From positions 1 through 39,172 of the forward strand of contig DATKYO010000120.1 of NCBI GenBank assembly GCA_035528475.1: DNA of 39,172 nt, written 5' to 3'. Numbering within the stretch: the first letter of the stretch is position 1; each line of letters opens with the position of its first letter. The notes beneath the pieces are model-generated. The model saw only the letters and a list, made by a program, of their open reading frames with translations. It did no database searches and had not been told where the DNA came from. A program made the position numbers and the translations under genes. Shown here piece after piece: positions 31,318 to 39,172 of the stretch. Origin of the DNA: SD8 sp035528475. GTDB taxonomy: Archaea; Halobacteriota; Methanomicrobia; Methanomicrobiales; Methanospirillaceae.

Positions 31318-31410
31318 GCTTCCTACAATGTTAGTCGCAATGATTTAAAAGAATTATTTATGTCCTGGAAAATATGCAGGATTTTTCCACTTATCATGAG
31401 CCTTTCATTT

Positions 31411-32544
31411 TTAAAAAAAAGAGCACGACGCCATTTTTTCCATCTGTTCAAGAACTCGTCGCCTTGCTTCCTCCATAGGTGGCCGGGAGACGGCGCGCCC
31501 TTCATGGATATAGCTTTTCAGGAGCGGGCAGGCATCCTGAGGCATGGAAGCCCCGGCAGGCCTTGTCACCCGCTCTCCGGTCGGGAGGGTGTAGACCTGT
31601 TTAATTCCACTTCTTTTTCCCCTTTTCGCGAATTTTTTTCCGTCTATTTCCACAATATCCATGCCAAAGTCTATTACGGGTGCGTTGGCGATTGCACCAC
31701 CAACTCCAAAAGCATCCACGATATCACGATATCGTTCCACATCCCGGCCGGTAATTCCACCAGAGAGAAAAATACCTACATGGCCAAAACCCGCCGCGTC
31801 GAGTTCCCATCTCACCTCTTCAAGTATTGCCCTCATATCCCCCCTCCTTGAGCGGGGGGTATCCAGGCGGACTGCAGATGCTCCGGCCTTGGCACCGGAT
31901 ATTGACTCACGTTTTTCATCACAATATGTATCGCAGAGCATAACGCGTGGAACTTCTTCCGGCGCATGGAGATCAAAGGCCCTGAATGCGTCTTCAGGGG
32001 TTGGATAACACATTACAAACGTGTGGGGCATTGTCCCGGCCAGGGGAATTCCTGGAGGTGAACAGACGTTACTCACCCCGTCAACTCCGCCTATCCAGGC
32101 TGATCTTTCCACCATGGCTGCTATTGCAGGGTGTTGCCTCCGGGAACCAAATGAATATATGTCTTTTCCCCTGGCAGATATCTTCACTTGAAAGGCCGCT
32201 GTGGCGATTCCGGAGGCATGACAGAGAAAACCCAGAATCGAGGTCTCATACCTGGCAAAGCTCCGGTAGTAACCCGAAATACGCATTATGGGCTCATTTT
32301 GATAAAAGAGACTCCCTTCCGGCATGGCCTCAAGTGAGACAGGTATATCCTCAAGCAGACTGATCACATCATCAAGCCCGCAAAAAATCCCCCATCCCCC
32401 GGGAAGCGCCGACGCGGTCACCTCCATCTCGACAAAGGGATTCCTATCCGTTGCGTCAAGTATCTTTTCTGTCCTTAAAAAATATATATCCGTGCAATCG
32501 CCGTTTTTTATCCGTTCATCGCTGACGGTCGCAAACCTGCCCAT
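31411..32544 (-). CDS. pncB: nicotinate phosphoribosyltransferase
   Basis: A 377-residue protein starting MGRFATVSDERIKNGDCTDIYF, the archaeal NAPRTase N-terminus. It has the catalytic-type SFGSRRQHPA near residue 130, DTPRSRRGD near 230, and the LSGGITGRDVERYRD and FGVGGAI phosphoribose-binding region, followed by a cysteine-poor C-terminal tail. The enzyme makes nicotinate mononucleotide from nicotinic acid and PRPP in NAD salvage. The ATG at 32544 is followed upstream by a set of palindromes (32546-32607) that may hold an operator. It is followed by tRNA-Ala on the same strand. Confidence 0.94.
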   Translation of the reverse strand: MGRFATVSDERIKNGDCTDIYFLRTEKILDATDRNPFVEMEVTASALPGGWGIFCGLDDVISLLEDIPVSLEAMPEGSLFYQNEPIMRISGYYRSFARYETSILGFLCHASGIATAAFQVKISARGKDIYSFGSRRQHPAIAAMVERSAWIGGVDGVSNVCSPPGIPLAGTMPHTFVMCYPTPEDAFRAFDLHAPEEVPRVMLCDTYCDEKRESISGAKAGASAVRLDTPRSRRGDMRAILEEVRWELDAAGFGHVGIFLSGGITGRDVERYRDIVDAFGVGGAIANAPVIDFGMDIVEIDGKKFAKRGKRSGIKQVYTLPTGERVTRPAGASMPQDACPLLKSYIHEGRAVSRPPMEEARRRVLEQMEKMASCSFF

Positions 32545-32545
32545 G

Positions 32546-32607
32546 CTACACTATTGCCGCCACTTCTATTACAGGCTATCCAACATTGGACAATTATTGT
32601 AGTGTAG
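32546..32607. promoter_or_regulatory. nested inverted repeats between pncB and the phosphorylase gene
   Basis: CTACACTA at 32546-32553 is matched by TAGTGTAG at 32600-32607. Inside lie TCCAA-CA-TTGGA (32579-32590) and ACAAT-T-ATTGT (32590-32600). The cluster is directly upstream of pncB on its side of the divergent region and could regulate NAD salvage; the role is inference. Confidence 0.35.
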
Positions 32608-32647
32608 TGGAAAGAAAAAACCGAAAATAACAACAACCCGCGGCGAT

Positions 32648-32660
32648 TCCTTTATATTGG
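32648..32660 (+). promoter_or_regulatory. TATA box for the phosphorylase-DadD operon
   Basis: CCTTTATATTGG lies about 50 nt upstream of the GTG start at 32705. The spacing leaves a leader of about 25 nt that contains GGAGGTG at 32690-32696. It is the best promoter match in the divergent region. Confidence 0.55.
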
Positions 32661-32704
32661 AATGAGAAGTGATTTCAAGAGACTGTTGTGGAGGTGAAGC
32701 ATAG

Positions 32705-33376
32705 GTGCTTGGCATTATCGGAGGTACCAGCCTGCTCTTCTCGAAACTCCCTGATCTGGAGAAAAAGACGGTTTACACACCCTATGGGAACACAGAAGTC
32801 ATGTGTGGAAATATCGCCCTTCTCCTGCGTCACCAGCGAAATACTCCCCCGCACCGGATCAATTTCAGGGGCCAGATGTCGGCCCTGGCCATACTTGGAG
32901 TCGACCGCCTGGTCGCAATCGGATCAGCAGGATCGTTAAAAAGTGCAATTGTTCCAGGTTCCCTGATAATTCCCACCGATTTCATCAGTATGACCACTAT
33001 CCCGTCCATGTATGACCATAGCATAAAGCACGTACATCCCGGCCTTCCGGCCGGATTCGCCGGTGAACTCAAGAAAGCCGTTCCTGAAGCGAGCCTGGGC
33101 GGGATATACATCCAGACACCAGGACCAAGAATTGAGACGGTAGCTGAAGTGCGGGCCCTCTCATACGTCGCTGATATCGTAGGAATGACCCTTGCAAGTG
33201 AAGCCACGCTGGCCATTGAGCTGGGTATTGAATTTGCCGCCCTGTGCACTGTGGACAATTATGCAAACGGGCTCGCTGATGAGACCCTTACATATGAGGG
33301 CATTGTAGAGCATGCAGGTCTTTACCGGGAGCGGACGGATCTCATTATCGAACAGATTATTGCACATTTTGCCTAG
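32705..33376 (+). CDS. purine nucleoside phosphorylase of the MTAP/methylthioinosine type
   Basis: A 223-residue protein starting MLGIIGGTSLL (GTG start; GGAGGTG upstream). Family motifs include AIGSAGSLK, TPGPRIETVAEVRAL and VGMTLASEATLAIELGIEFAAL, with the final VDNYANG. It belongs to the MTAP/PNP family. In methanogens the homologue MJ0060 prefers methylthioinosine, which fits the next gene: DadD makes the inosine form that this enzyme would split with phosphate. The DadD gene follows 11 nt later. Confidence 0.87.
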   Translation: MLGIIGGTSLLFSKLPDLEKKTVYTPYGNTEVMCGNIALLLRHQRNTPPHRINFRGQMSALAILGVDRLVAIGSAGSLKSAIVPGSLIIPTDFISMTTIPSMYDHSIKHVHPGLPAGFAGELKKAVPEASLGGIYIQTPGPRIETVAEVRALSYVADIVGMTLASEATLAIELGIEFAALCTVDNYANGLADETLTYEGIVEHAGLYRERTDLIIEQIIAHFA

Positions 33377-33387
33377 AGGACTAAAAA

Positions 33388-34695
33388 ATGGACGAAATTT
33401 TTAGGAAAAAAAGTACTGTCCTGATCACGGATGTCCGTGTGTGCGGAGATACCATGGATATCCATATCGATTCCCAGGGACGTATTGGGGCTATTGGCGA
33501 AGGAATTTCACGAGAATATCGTAAATCTTCCGAATTTGTCCTTGATGGCAAAAGAAAAATCGCCCTGCCGGGGCTTGTCAATACCCATACCCATTCCGCC
33601 ATGACGCTGCTCAGAGGGTATGCCGATGATATGCCCCTCCAGGAATGGCTCTCAGAGAAGATCTGGCCTCTTGAAGCCCACCTTACAGGGGACGATGTAT
33701 ACCAGGGAACGAGGCTGGCATGTATCGAGATGATCAGGACCGGGACTGTCGCGTTCAATGACATGTATTTCTTTATGGAAGATGCAGCCCGGGCAGTGGA
33801 CGAGATGGGAATGAGAGCGTCACTTGCCTATGGATTCATCGACCTGTTCTCGGAAGAAAAGAGGGAAACTGAGATTGGTGCGACAGAAAAAATGGTGAAA
33901 TATATCAAATCCATGAATAATCCACGGATACTCCCTGCAGTCGGCCCTCATGCGGTATATACAGTATCCCCCGAGGGTCTGCGCTGGCTGGCCGAATACA
34001 GCCGCGAAGAGCAGATTGGCATCCATGTCCATCTGAGTGAGACAGAAAAAGAGGTGAATGACGCTGTCGCCCAGTGGAAGATGCGTCCCCCCCAAATTCT
34101 TGATGAATGCGGGATCCTCAACGAGAGGACAGTAGCCGCGCACTGCTGCTGGCTCGACAGGGAGGAATGCAGGCTTCTGGCCGAAAGGGGCGTCTCTGTC
34201 TCTCATAACCCGGTGAGCAACATGAAACTGGCAGTAAACAGGGCTATGCCATATCACTGGCTCAAAGAGGAAGGGGCGAATCTGTCTTTCGGGACAGACG
34301 GGTGCGCCTCGAACAATAATCTCGATCTCTTCGAAGAGATGAAGGTTGGAGCTCTTCTCCAGAAATTCTACTGGAATTCACAAACACTCCTTTCGGCAGA
34401 AGAAGCCCTTTCAATGGCTACTACCGGCGGGGCCAGGGCCCTGGGCCTTGGGAACGGAACACTGGAAAGGGGAGTCCCGGCAGATATCATACTTCTTGAC
34501 ATGGATGCGGTATGCAATACGCCGTTCCATAACCTTGCCTCCAATATGGTCTATGCCTGCCAGGGTAATGCAGTCAGTACAGTGATATGCAACGGAAAGG
34601 TGCTCATGAACGACAGAATAATACCCGGCGAGGATGAGATACTGCAGGATGCGGCAAAATCCGCTTCGGATCTGGTGAAAAGGGTGGCGGAGTAG
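33388..34695 (+). CDS. dadD: 5'-deoxyadenosine/S-adenosylhomocysteine deaminase (DadD type)
   Basis: A 435-residue amidohydrolase. The metal site is complete: NTHTHSAMTLL (HxH), IHVHLSETEKE, HCCW, and SFGTDGCASNNNLDLFEEM. Other typical segments are ALPGLVNTH and the PADIILLD at the C-terminus. DadD in Methanocaldococcus deaminates 5'-deoxyadenosine, S-adenosylhomocysteine and methylthioadenosine, so the enzyme recycles the by-products of radical SAM and methyltransferase reactions. It is coupled to the phosphorylase, with ATG at 33388 and an AGGA run before it. The gene name is by family and the exact substrate range is not proven. Confidence 0.9.
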   Translation: MDEIFRKKSTVLITDVRVCGDTMDIHIDSQGRIGAIGEGISREYRKSSEFVLDGKRKIALPGLVNTHTHSAMTLLRGYADDMPLQEWLSEKIWPLEAHLTGDDVYQGTRLACIEMIRTGTVAFNDMYFFMEDAARAVDEMGMRASLAYGFIDLFSEEKRETEIGATEKMVKYIKSMNNPRILPAVGPHAVYTVSPEGLRWLAEYSREEQIGIHVHLSETEKEVNDAVAQWKMRPPQILDECGILNERTVAAHCCWLDREECRLLAERGVSVSHNPVSNMKLAVNRAMPYHWLKEEGANLSFGTDGCASNNNLDLFEEMKVGALLQKFYWNSQTLLSAEEALSMATTGGARALGLGNGTLERGVPADIILLDMDAVCNTPFHNLASNMVYACQGNAVSTVICNGKVLMNDRIIPGEDEILQDAAKSASDLVKRVAE

Positions 34696-34698
34696 GGT

Positions 34699-34743
34699 AG
34701 TCTTTTCATCAGGGACAAAAGAATCCAGTCTTTTCATCAGGGA
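34699..34743. repeat. short direct repeat, two copies 28 nt apart
   Basis: AGTCTTTTCATCAGGGA occurs at 34699-34715 and again at 34727-34743, just after the dadD stop. No gene is involved, and it may result from a small duplication in the intergenic spacer. A weak hairpin CTCTT/AAGAG lies at about 34762-34774. Confidence 0.6.
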
Positions 34744-34897
34744 ACAGGCATCCAATTGTCTACTCTTTTTAAGAGGGTTCCACATTTTTGAAGGATTAAT
34801 TGGGGATTATCCCGGCTGCCAGGTATGCGATCCTGAAAATGTGCGCCTATGAAAAACGCATGTACCCGCCTGTTGTGGGATTGGGAAAAAATAGAGT

Positions 34898-36598
34898 TCA
34901 GGCGGTTTCTATCTTTGAGACAACTTCCAGATTCAATTCCTTGATCGATAGTTCCCTCATCCTGAATTTCTGGATCTTTCCGGTAATGCTCATGGGGAAT
35001 TCCGTGACAAACATGACATATCTTGGGATTTTGTAATGAGCAATTTTTTCCTGGCAGAATTCCTTCACTTCTTCCTCGGTGAGATCTTCTCCTTCCTCTA
35101 CCTTCACCCATGCCACAAGTTCCTCTCCATATTTGGTGTCCGGCACCCCGATTACATATACATCGGCAATTTTCGGGTGATGGTGGAGAAATTCCTCAAT
35201 CTCCCTGGGATAGATATTCTCCCCGCCCCTGATCACCATATCCTTTAACCTGCCCACGATCTTGACATATCCTTCCTCATCTATGATTCCCTGGTCTCCG
35301 GTATGGTTCCATCCGTTGGAATCAAGGGTGGCGTGGGTAGCACTGGGATTATTGTAATAGCATTTCATTACCATGTATCCCCTCGCACAGATCTCCCCTA
35401 TCTCTCCCCTTGGGACCATCTTCCCTGTACTGGGATCGATAATTTTTATCTCGGTATGCGGGAAGACCTTCCCCACAGTTGACACACGCCTCTCGAGAGG
35501 ATCCCTGGTCGTGGTCATGGTAATTCCTGGAGATGTCTCGGTCTGCCCGTACACAATCACGATTTCGGACATGTTCATCCTTTTATTGACTTCCTTCATT
35601 ACTTCGATTGGGCAGGGGGAGCCGGCCATGATACCGGTACGGAGGGTTTTCATCGAATATTTTTCAAAGTCAGGGTGACTGAGCTCGGCGATAAACATGG
35701 TAGGCACACCGTGAAGAGCGGTGCAACGCTCATTTTGAACGGTTTTTAACACTTCCCCGGCATCAAATGCAGGGGAGGGGAGGACCATTGTTGAGCCGTG
35801 CGTCATGCATGCCAGATTTGAAAGGACCATGCCGAAGCAGTGGTAGAACGGAACGGGGATACACAGCCTGTCCTTTTCTGTGAAATTCATCCCTTCCCCG
35901 ATAATATAGCCATTATTCATGACCCCGTGATGGGACAGCACGACACCCTTGGGAAATCCGGTTGTCCCACTCGTGTACTGGATATTGATGGCATCATCAA
36001 AGTCTGCGGATTCTTCACGCGCTTCAAGCTCATCTGCACTGATCTTCTGACCCTTCTTGATGATGTCCTTCCAGGGAAACATACCGTTGTACGGGACATC
36101 CCCCATATAGATGATATTTTTCAGGAAAGGGAATTTTTCACTGTTCAACTTTCCAGGCCTCGATTCGTACGCATCGGGGCATGCCTCGTAGAACATGCCC
36201 ACGTAATCAGATGTCTTGAATCTCCCCTGGATAACGATTGTCTGGATCTCCGCCTGTTTCAGGACGTATTCAAGTTCATAGGTTCGGTAGGCAGGATTGA
36301 TATTTACCATGATTGCGCCGATCTTGGCAGAGGCAAACTGGACAAGAATCCATTCGGCATGGTTCATGGCCCATATGCCTACCCGGTCGCCCATTTCCAC
36401 CCCGATTGCCATGAGGCCGCGGGCCAGGTTGTTCACCTCTTCGAGAAACTCGCGGTATGTCCACCTGATATCCTGGTGGACGGATACAACGGCTTCATTA
36501 TCAGGAAATTTTTGGGCAATTGAATTCAGCATGTCGCCTATTGTTACTCCTAAAAGAGGATATGAAGAAATTCCACAGTCATAGCTGCCTGAATCCAT
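34898..36598 (-). CDS. AMP-forming acyl-CoA synthetase
   Basis: A 566-residue adenylate-forming enzyme. It has the P-loop YTSGTTGFPKGVVLSH near residue 210, VYGQTETSP (A5) near 345, HTGDQGIIDEEGYVKIVGRLKDMVIRGGENIYPREIE (A7-A8; key residues His-Thr-Gly-Asp and Arg-Gly-Glu-Asn) near 455, and the C-terminal Lys in ITGKIQKF (A10). It activates a carboxylic acid to the CoA thioester. Length and the long middle region fit medium- or long-chain acyl substrates rather than acetate, but the substrate is unknown. It stands alone on the minus strand between dadD and tRNA-Trp. Confidence 0.92.
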   Translation of the reverse strand: MDSGSYDCGISSYPLLGVTIGDMLNSIAQKFPDNEAVVSVHQDIRWTYREFLEEVNNLARGLMAIGVEMGDRVGIWAMNHAEWILVQFASAKIGAIMVNINPAYRTYELEYVLKQAEIQTIVIQGRFKTSDYVGMFYEACPDAYESRPGKLNSEKFPFLKNIIYMGDVPYNGMFPWKDIIKKGQKISADELEAREESADFDDAINIQYTSGTTGFPKGVVLSHHGVMNNGYIIGEGMNFTEKDRLCIPVPFYHCFGMVLSNLACMTHGSTMVLPSPAFDAGEVLKTVQNERCTALHGVPTMFIAELSHPDFEKYSMKTLRTGIMAGSPCPIEVMKEVNKRMNMSEIVIVYGQTETSPGITMTTTRDPLERRVSTVGKVFPHTEIKIIDPSTGKMVPRGEIGEICARGYMVMKCYYNNPSATHATLDSNGWNHTGDQGIIDEEGYVKIVGRLKDMVIRGGENIYPREIEEFLHHHPKIADVYVIGVPDTKYGEELVAWVKVEEGEDLTEEEVKEFCQEKIAHYKIPRYVMFVTEFPMSITGKIQKFRMRELSIKELNLEVVSKIETA

Positions 36599-36691
36599 CT
36601 AAGATTATGGCGCTTTTAAAGAATATATCATTAATGATTCGGTCAAATACACAAGAGTTAAATCGGCAAACTACGACTTTATTACGAATAA

Positions 36692-36848
36692 GGGGTCGTG
36701 GCCTAGTCCGGAATGGCGACGGGCTCCAGCGGTCTTTCGCGTCGTGTGAATGATGAAAATGGATCTTCTGATTCTGTGATGATCCGTTGGAGCACTGACG
36801 CATGTCGGAGAGACCCGTCGATCGTGAGTTCAAATCTCACCGACCCCA
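36692..36848 (+). tRNA. tRNA-Trp (CCA) with intron
   Basis: Acceptor GGGGTCG (36692-36698) pairs with CGACCCC (36841-36847), A as discriminator. D stem GCC/GGC, anticodon stem ACGGG (36719-36723) with CCCGT (36814-36818), loop CTCCAG plus A38, and T arm GTGAG-TTCAAAT-CTCAC. The anticodon is CCA at 36726-36728. An 83-nt intron (36730-36812) follows position 37, the usual archaeal site. CCA is not encoded. Confidence 0.95.
36730..36812 (+). ncRNA. box C/D guide RNA within the tRNA-Trp intron
   Basis: The intron has box C ATGATGA (36750-36756), box D' CTGA (36768-36771), box C' GTGATGA (36776-36782) and box D CTGA (36795-36798). The D guide before the last box contains TGGAGC, complementary to the tRNA's own GCTCCA (36723-36728). 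The fifth base upstream of box D pairs with C34 of the anticodon, so a 2'-O-methyl C34 is predicted, as in other Euryarchaeota. The D' guide does not match position 39, which is C here, so its target is open. Confidence 0.85.
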
Positions 36849-36938
36849 CATTTTGATGACTCTCTACTTTTCCCATTCCGATCCGCTGGCTTTTTTATAG
36901 AGAATATCCCATACTTCACAACAATTGTGGGGAAATTC

Positions 36939-38126
36939 ATGTATCTAATAGGAGAAGCACTCGTGGGGGACGGTCCAGAGCTGGCCCATATCGATCTGGT
37001 CATAGGGGAAAAGGAGGGTCCTGTCGGAACCGCATTCGTAAACGCTCTTTCCCAACTTTCTGCAGGCCATACCCCCCTGCTTGCAGTGGTAAGACCTAAT
37101 CTTCTGACAAAACCTGTCACTCTGGTGATTCCAAAGGTCACTATAAAGAAAGAATCGCAGATAAGAGAGATGTTCGGCCCTGTACAGGCTGCTGTGGCCA
37201 AAGCAGTAGCCGATTCGGTGGAAGAAGGAGCATTTGGGAAACATGACATCGAGTCTCTGGTAATCCTGGCCAGTGCCTACCTCCATCCAGAGGCAGCCGA
37301 TTATAACCGGATTTACCGTTACAACTATGGTGCGACAAAACTGGCTGTTTCAAGGGCAATGGAAGGATTCCCGAAAAAGGAGACCCTTTTATACGAGAAG
37401 GACCGGGCTGCCCATGCAGTAATGGGATTCAAGGTCCAGCGGCTCTGGGACCCGCCGTACCTGCAGGTTGCGATGGATCTCGTGGATATGCAGAAGGTGG
37501 CTACCGTGCTCACCGAACTCCCTGAAAATGATCATCTTATCATCGAGGCCGGGACGCCCCTGATCAAAAAATTCGGGCTGAATATTATCTCGGAAATCAG
37601 AAAGCTGCGCCCAAATGCATTTATCATTGCAGATATGAAGGTGCTTGACACCGGAAACCTAGAAGCCAGGATGGCTGCCGATGCATCGGCAGATGCTGTG
37701 GTCATTTCAGGACTCGCACCCATCCCCACTATGGAGAAAGCAATAAAGGAAGCCCGTAAGACAGGGATTTATTCTATTGTGGATATGCTGAATGTGGAGA
37801 ACCCTGTCAAAGTGGTAAAAAGCCTCGCTGTGAAGCCTGATGTGGTGGAGCTCCACAGGGCAATCGATACAGAATCCGAGGATGTGGCACACGCCTGGGG
37901 AGATATTCCCGCCATTAAAAAGGCTGCCGGCGGCAAGATCCTGGTGGCTACTGCAGGAGGTATCAGGGCACTCGTGGTGAAGGACGCCCTGGCAGCGGGT
38001 GCCGACATCCTGGTAGTGGGAAGGGCCATCACCGCCAGCAAGGATATCGAGAATGCAGCAGAAATATTCCTCCAGGAACTGAACAAGGAAGAGATCGACC
38101 AGTTCCGGGTTATGACCGACTTCTAG
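36939..38126 (+). CDS. bifunctional Fae-Hps protein
   Basis: A 395-residue fusion. Residues 1-160 are formaldehyde-activating enzyme (Fae), starting MYLIGEALVGDGPELAH with the catalytic His17. Residues from about 170 are 3-hexulose-6-phosphate synthase (Hps), with LQVAMDL, IEAGTPLIK, IADMKVLDTG and VELHRAID and a final VATAGGIRALVVKDALAAGAD-type phosphate loop. In methanogens the fusion releases ribulose 5-phosphate and formaldehyde from hexulose phosphate and attaches the formaldehyde to tetrahydromethanopterin, so it makes pentoses for nucleotides. I chose ATG 36939, with GGGGA upstream, over GTG 36927, since the shorter form has His17 in the family position. Confidence 0.95.
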   Translation: MYLIGEALVGDGPELAHIDLVIGEKEGPVGTAFVNALSQLSAGHTPLLAVVRPNLLTKPVTLVIPKVTIKKESQIREMFGPVQAAVAKAVADSVEEGAFGKHDIESLVILASAYLHPEAADYNRIYRYNYGATKLAVSRAMEGFPKKETLLYEKDRAAHAVMGFKVQRLWDPPYLQVAMDLVDMQKVATVLTELPENDHLIIEAGTPLIKKFGLNIISEIRKLRPNAFIIADMKVLDTGNLEARMAADASADAVVISGLAPIPTMEKAIKEARKTGIYSIVDMLNVENPVKVVKSLAVKPDVVELHRAIDTESEDVAHAWGDIPAIKKAAGGKILVATAGGIRALVVKDALAAGADILVVGRAITASKDIENAAEIFLQELNKEEIDQFRVMTDF

Positions 38127-38435
38127 CCGGTCACTCCTTTTTTTCTTTTTCAGTTTTATTTTAAAATCGTTATTTCCTTTTCATTGTTACTGCTCCCTGT
38201 TCCATTCATGGGAGACGACACTTTGTGAATTAGGTCGTTAAAGGTGCTTATATGATAAATAAACCAGATTATAGCCCCTATCCCGTCTTGGGGTTCGCCG
38301 CAGCGTCAGGGGCGAGCGAAGCGTGGCCCCTGGGAGCGTCTTATGACATCCAGTTTACAGATTCCTGTGGATATCTAGTTATTGCATCAACGGGGGACCT
38401 GCTCCCGGACAATCACAACAACTCTACACCCTGCA
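38127..38435. other. 309-nt intergenic region with a GC-rich hairpin
   Basis: After the terminator T tract comes CTCCC/GGGAG (38191-38213), a TATA-like CTTATATGA (38247-38254), then CCCC/GGGG (38276-38293) and a strong stem CAGGGGC (38307-38313) with GCCCCTG (38326-38332). The loop of that stem has its own GC-GAA-GC mini-hairpin. This GC-rich block stands out from its AT-rich surroundings and may be a small RNA or repeat element. I see no convincing protein gene. Confidence 0.45.
38132..38164 (+). terminator. T-rich terminator after Fae-Hps
   Basis: The gene is followed, 5-6 nt after the stop, by CTCCTTTTTTTCTTTTTCAG and then TTTTATTTTA. Long T stretches like this are typical archaeal intrinsic terminators. 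No strong hairpin precedes it. Confidence 0.6.
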
Positions 38436-39089
38436 TCAAATCTGAATCGTCTCCCCGGGGTTCATCACCCTCACTTTGATATCAGTCGTCCGTTCCAATA
38501 CAGATTTGAACAGTTCCGGATCCTGGCTGATGACAGGCCAGGTGTTGTAATGCATGGGGATTACCAGCGGAGCCCCCACGTACCGGGCGGCAATCATGGC
38601 CTCCTCCGGGCCCATGGTGAACCGCCCGCCTATGGGAAGGAGGGCCACATCGGGATGATAGAGTTCGCCGATGAGTTTCATATCCGAAAAGAGTGCAGTG
38701 TCACCGGCATGGTATACTCGCTTATCATCCATTTCAATTACAAAGCCAGCCGTTCCGCCGCCGGCAAACCCTAGCCCCTCCTCCTCTATCCAGGCAGAGT
38801 GAATTGCCTGGGTCATCGTGAATTTCACCCCTTCCATCACGATGGAGCCACCGATATTCATACCTTCCGCAGGTATACCCCTGGCTTTCAGGTACTTTGC
38901 CACTTCATTGATAGACACCGTGGGCCGGTTCAACCTTACAGTCTCACCCATGTGATCAGCATGGCCGTGCGTGACTGCGATGATATCCGGCGTTTTGGGA
39001 ATGTTCCCTTCGGGGGCGAAAGGGTCTATAAGAATCGTTTTGTTCCCCTTGAGGAGGAAACATGAATGTCCGTACCAGGTCAGTTCCAT
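38436..39089 (-). CDS. UPF0173 metallo-beta-lactamase-fold hydrolase
   Basis: A 217-residue protein starting MELTWYGHSCFLL, the usual start of the UPF0173 family. The metal-binding motif THGHADHMGE (HxHxDH) lies near residue 40, followed by AIHSAW, YHAGDTALFSDM (near 127) and VIPMHYNTWP (near 176). It is a zinc hydrolase whose substrate is unknown. There is no lactonase-specific signature. The ATG at 39089 is followed on the minus strand by no detectable operon partner within the window. An orphan placement is common for this family. Confidence 0.92.
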   Translation of the reverse strand: MELTWYGHSCFLLKGNKTILIDPFAPEGNIPKTPDIIAVTHGHADHMGETVRLNRPTVSINEVAKYLKARGIPAEGMNIGGSIVMEGVKFTMTQAIHSAWIEEEGLGFAGGGTAGFVIEMDDKRVYHAGDTALFSDMKLIGELYHPDVALLPIGGRFTMGPEEAMIAARYVGAPLVIPMHYNTWPVISQDPELFKSVLERTTDIKVRVMNPGETIQI

Positions 39090-39172
39090 ACAGTAAGTGT
39101 CTGATTCCTGATATGTGAAAAACTTGCGGATTGAATAAAGATCTTTCAGGTGACGTCAATCATCTCTGCTTC

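Noticed and set aside
36579..36833. Minus-strand open frame over the tRNA-Trp gene
   Set aside because: It lies across a structured tRNA with intron and has no protein features.
38252..38479. Open frame of 75 codons on the plus strand
   Set aside because: It runs through a GC-rich hairpin and overlaps the 3' end of the UPF0173 gene. The product has no recognisable feature.
39146..39172. Possible last eight codons of a minus-strand gene (ending MIDVT, then TGA)
   Set aside because: Too little sequence remains in the window to show that it is coding.

Overview
This window looks like chromosomal DNA of a methanogenic euryarchaeon, most likely order Methanomicrobiales (inference, no database search). 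The evidence is archaeal-type core genes (pelota, ABCE1, Sec61-beta, proteasome beta subunit, the termination nuclease aCPSF1/FttA, archaeal UMP kinase), coenzyme F420 synthesis (CofE), a fused Fae-Hps enzyme, methanogen-type nucleoside salvage (DadD plus a methylthioinosine-type phosphorylase), a FilR1-type regulator, and a tRNA-Trp gene with a box C/D intron. Genes are dense, on both strands, with short or overlapping junctions, TATA-like boxes and some apparently leaderless starts. I see no insertion sequence, prophage or CRISPR array.

Layout. 1-1481: 3' part of a Thr/Pro-repeat PKD surface protein. 1611-2706: two half-size YeeE/YedE sulfur-transport-type membrane proteins. 2720-7838: a translation-rescue neighbourhood of ABCE1 and a small EMC6-like membrane protein on the minus strand, divergent from an overlapping Rqc2/NFACT and pelota pair. 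7839-8229: gene-free, with small palindromes. 8230-10066: UbiA-family prenyltransferase behind a promoter covered by a perfect 23-nt palindrome, then a FilR1-type regulator. 10265-11733: two small cysteine-rich proteins, CofE, and a 52-residue Sec61-beta. 11781-17886: amidohydrolase, UspA, four-CBS protein, proteasome beta, aCPSF1 and an MFS carrier.

17895-20874 (minus): a metal-uptake locus with a DtxR-type repressor, then a zinc/manganese-type ABC transporter (lipoprotein, ATPase, permease with a TTG start). Two near-identical palindromes lie upstream of the repressor and of the lipoprotein gene. 20914-23163: a large PEGA/PKD surface protein. 23296-25367: a complete ruvC-ruvA-ruvB cluster, a bacterial-type Holliday-junction system. 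25625-27778: an unrecognised 140-residue protein, a Mut7-C RNase, an AmmeMemoRadiSam radical SAM enzyme and a 50-residue zinc ribbon. 27824-29322: UMP kinase, tRNA-Pro(UGG) and endonuclease III, whose start codon lies 3 nt after the tRNA. 29360-31176: PiT phosphate transporter and its DUF47/PhoU-like partner. 31246-32544: tRNA-Ala(GGC) and nicotinate phosphoribosyltransferase. 32705-34695: nucleoside phosphorylase and 5'-deoxyadenosine deaminase. 34898-36598: acyl-CoA synthetase. 36692-36848: tRNA-Trp with intron. 36939-38126: Fae-Hps. 38436-39089: UPF0173 metallo-hydrolase.

Genes that plausibly work together: ABCE1, pelota and Rqc2 (ribosome splitting, stalled-ribosome rescue, nascent-chain handling); RuvA, RuvB and RuvC (branch migration and resolution); the DtxR repressor with its transporter; DadD with the phosphorylase (disposal of S-adenosylmethionine by-products); and DUF47 with PiT (phosphate uptake). 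The window offers good regulatory and small-gene candidates. I did not find a clearly new multi-gene system.
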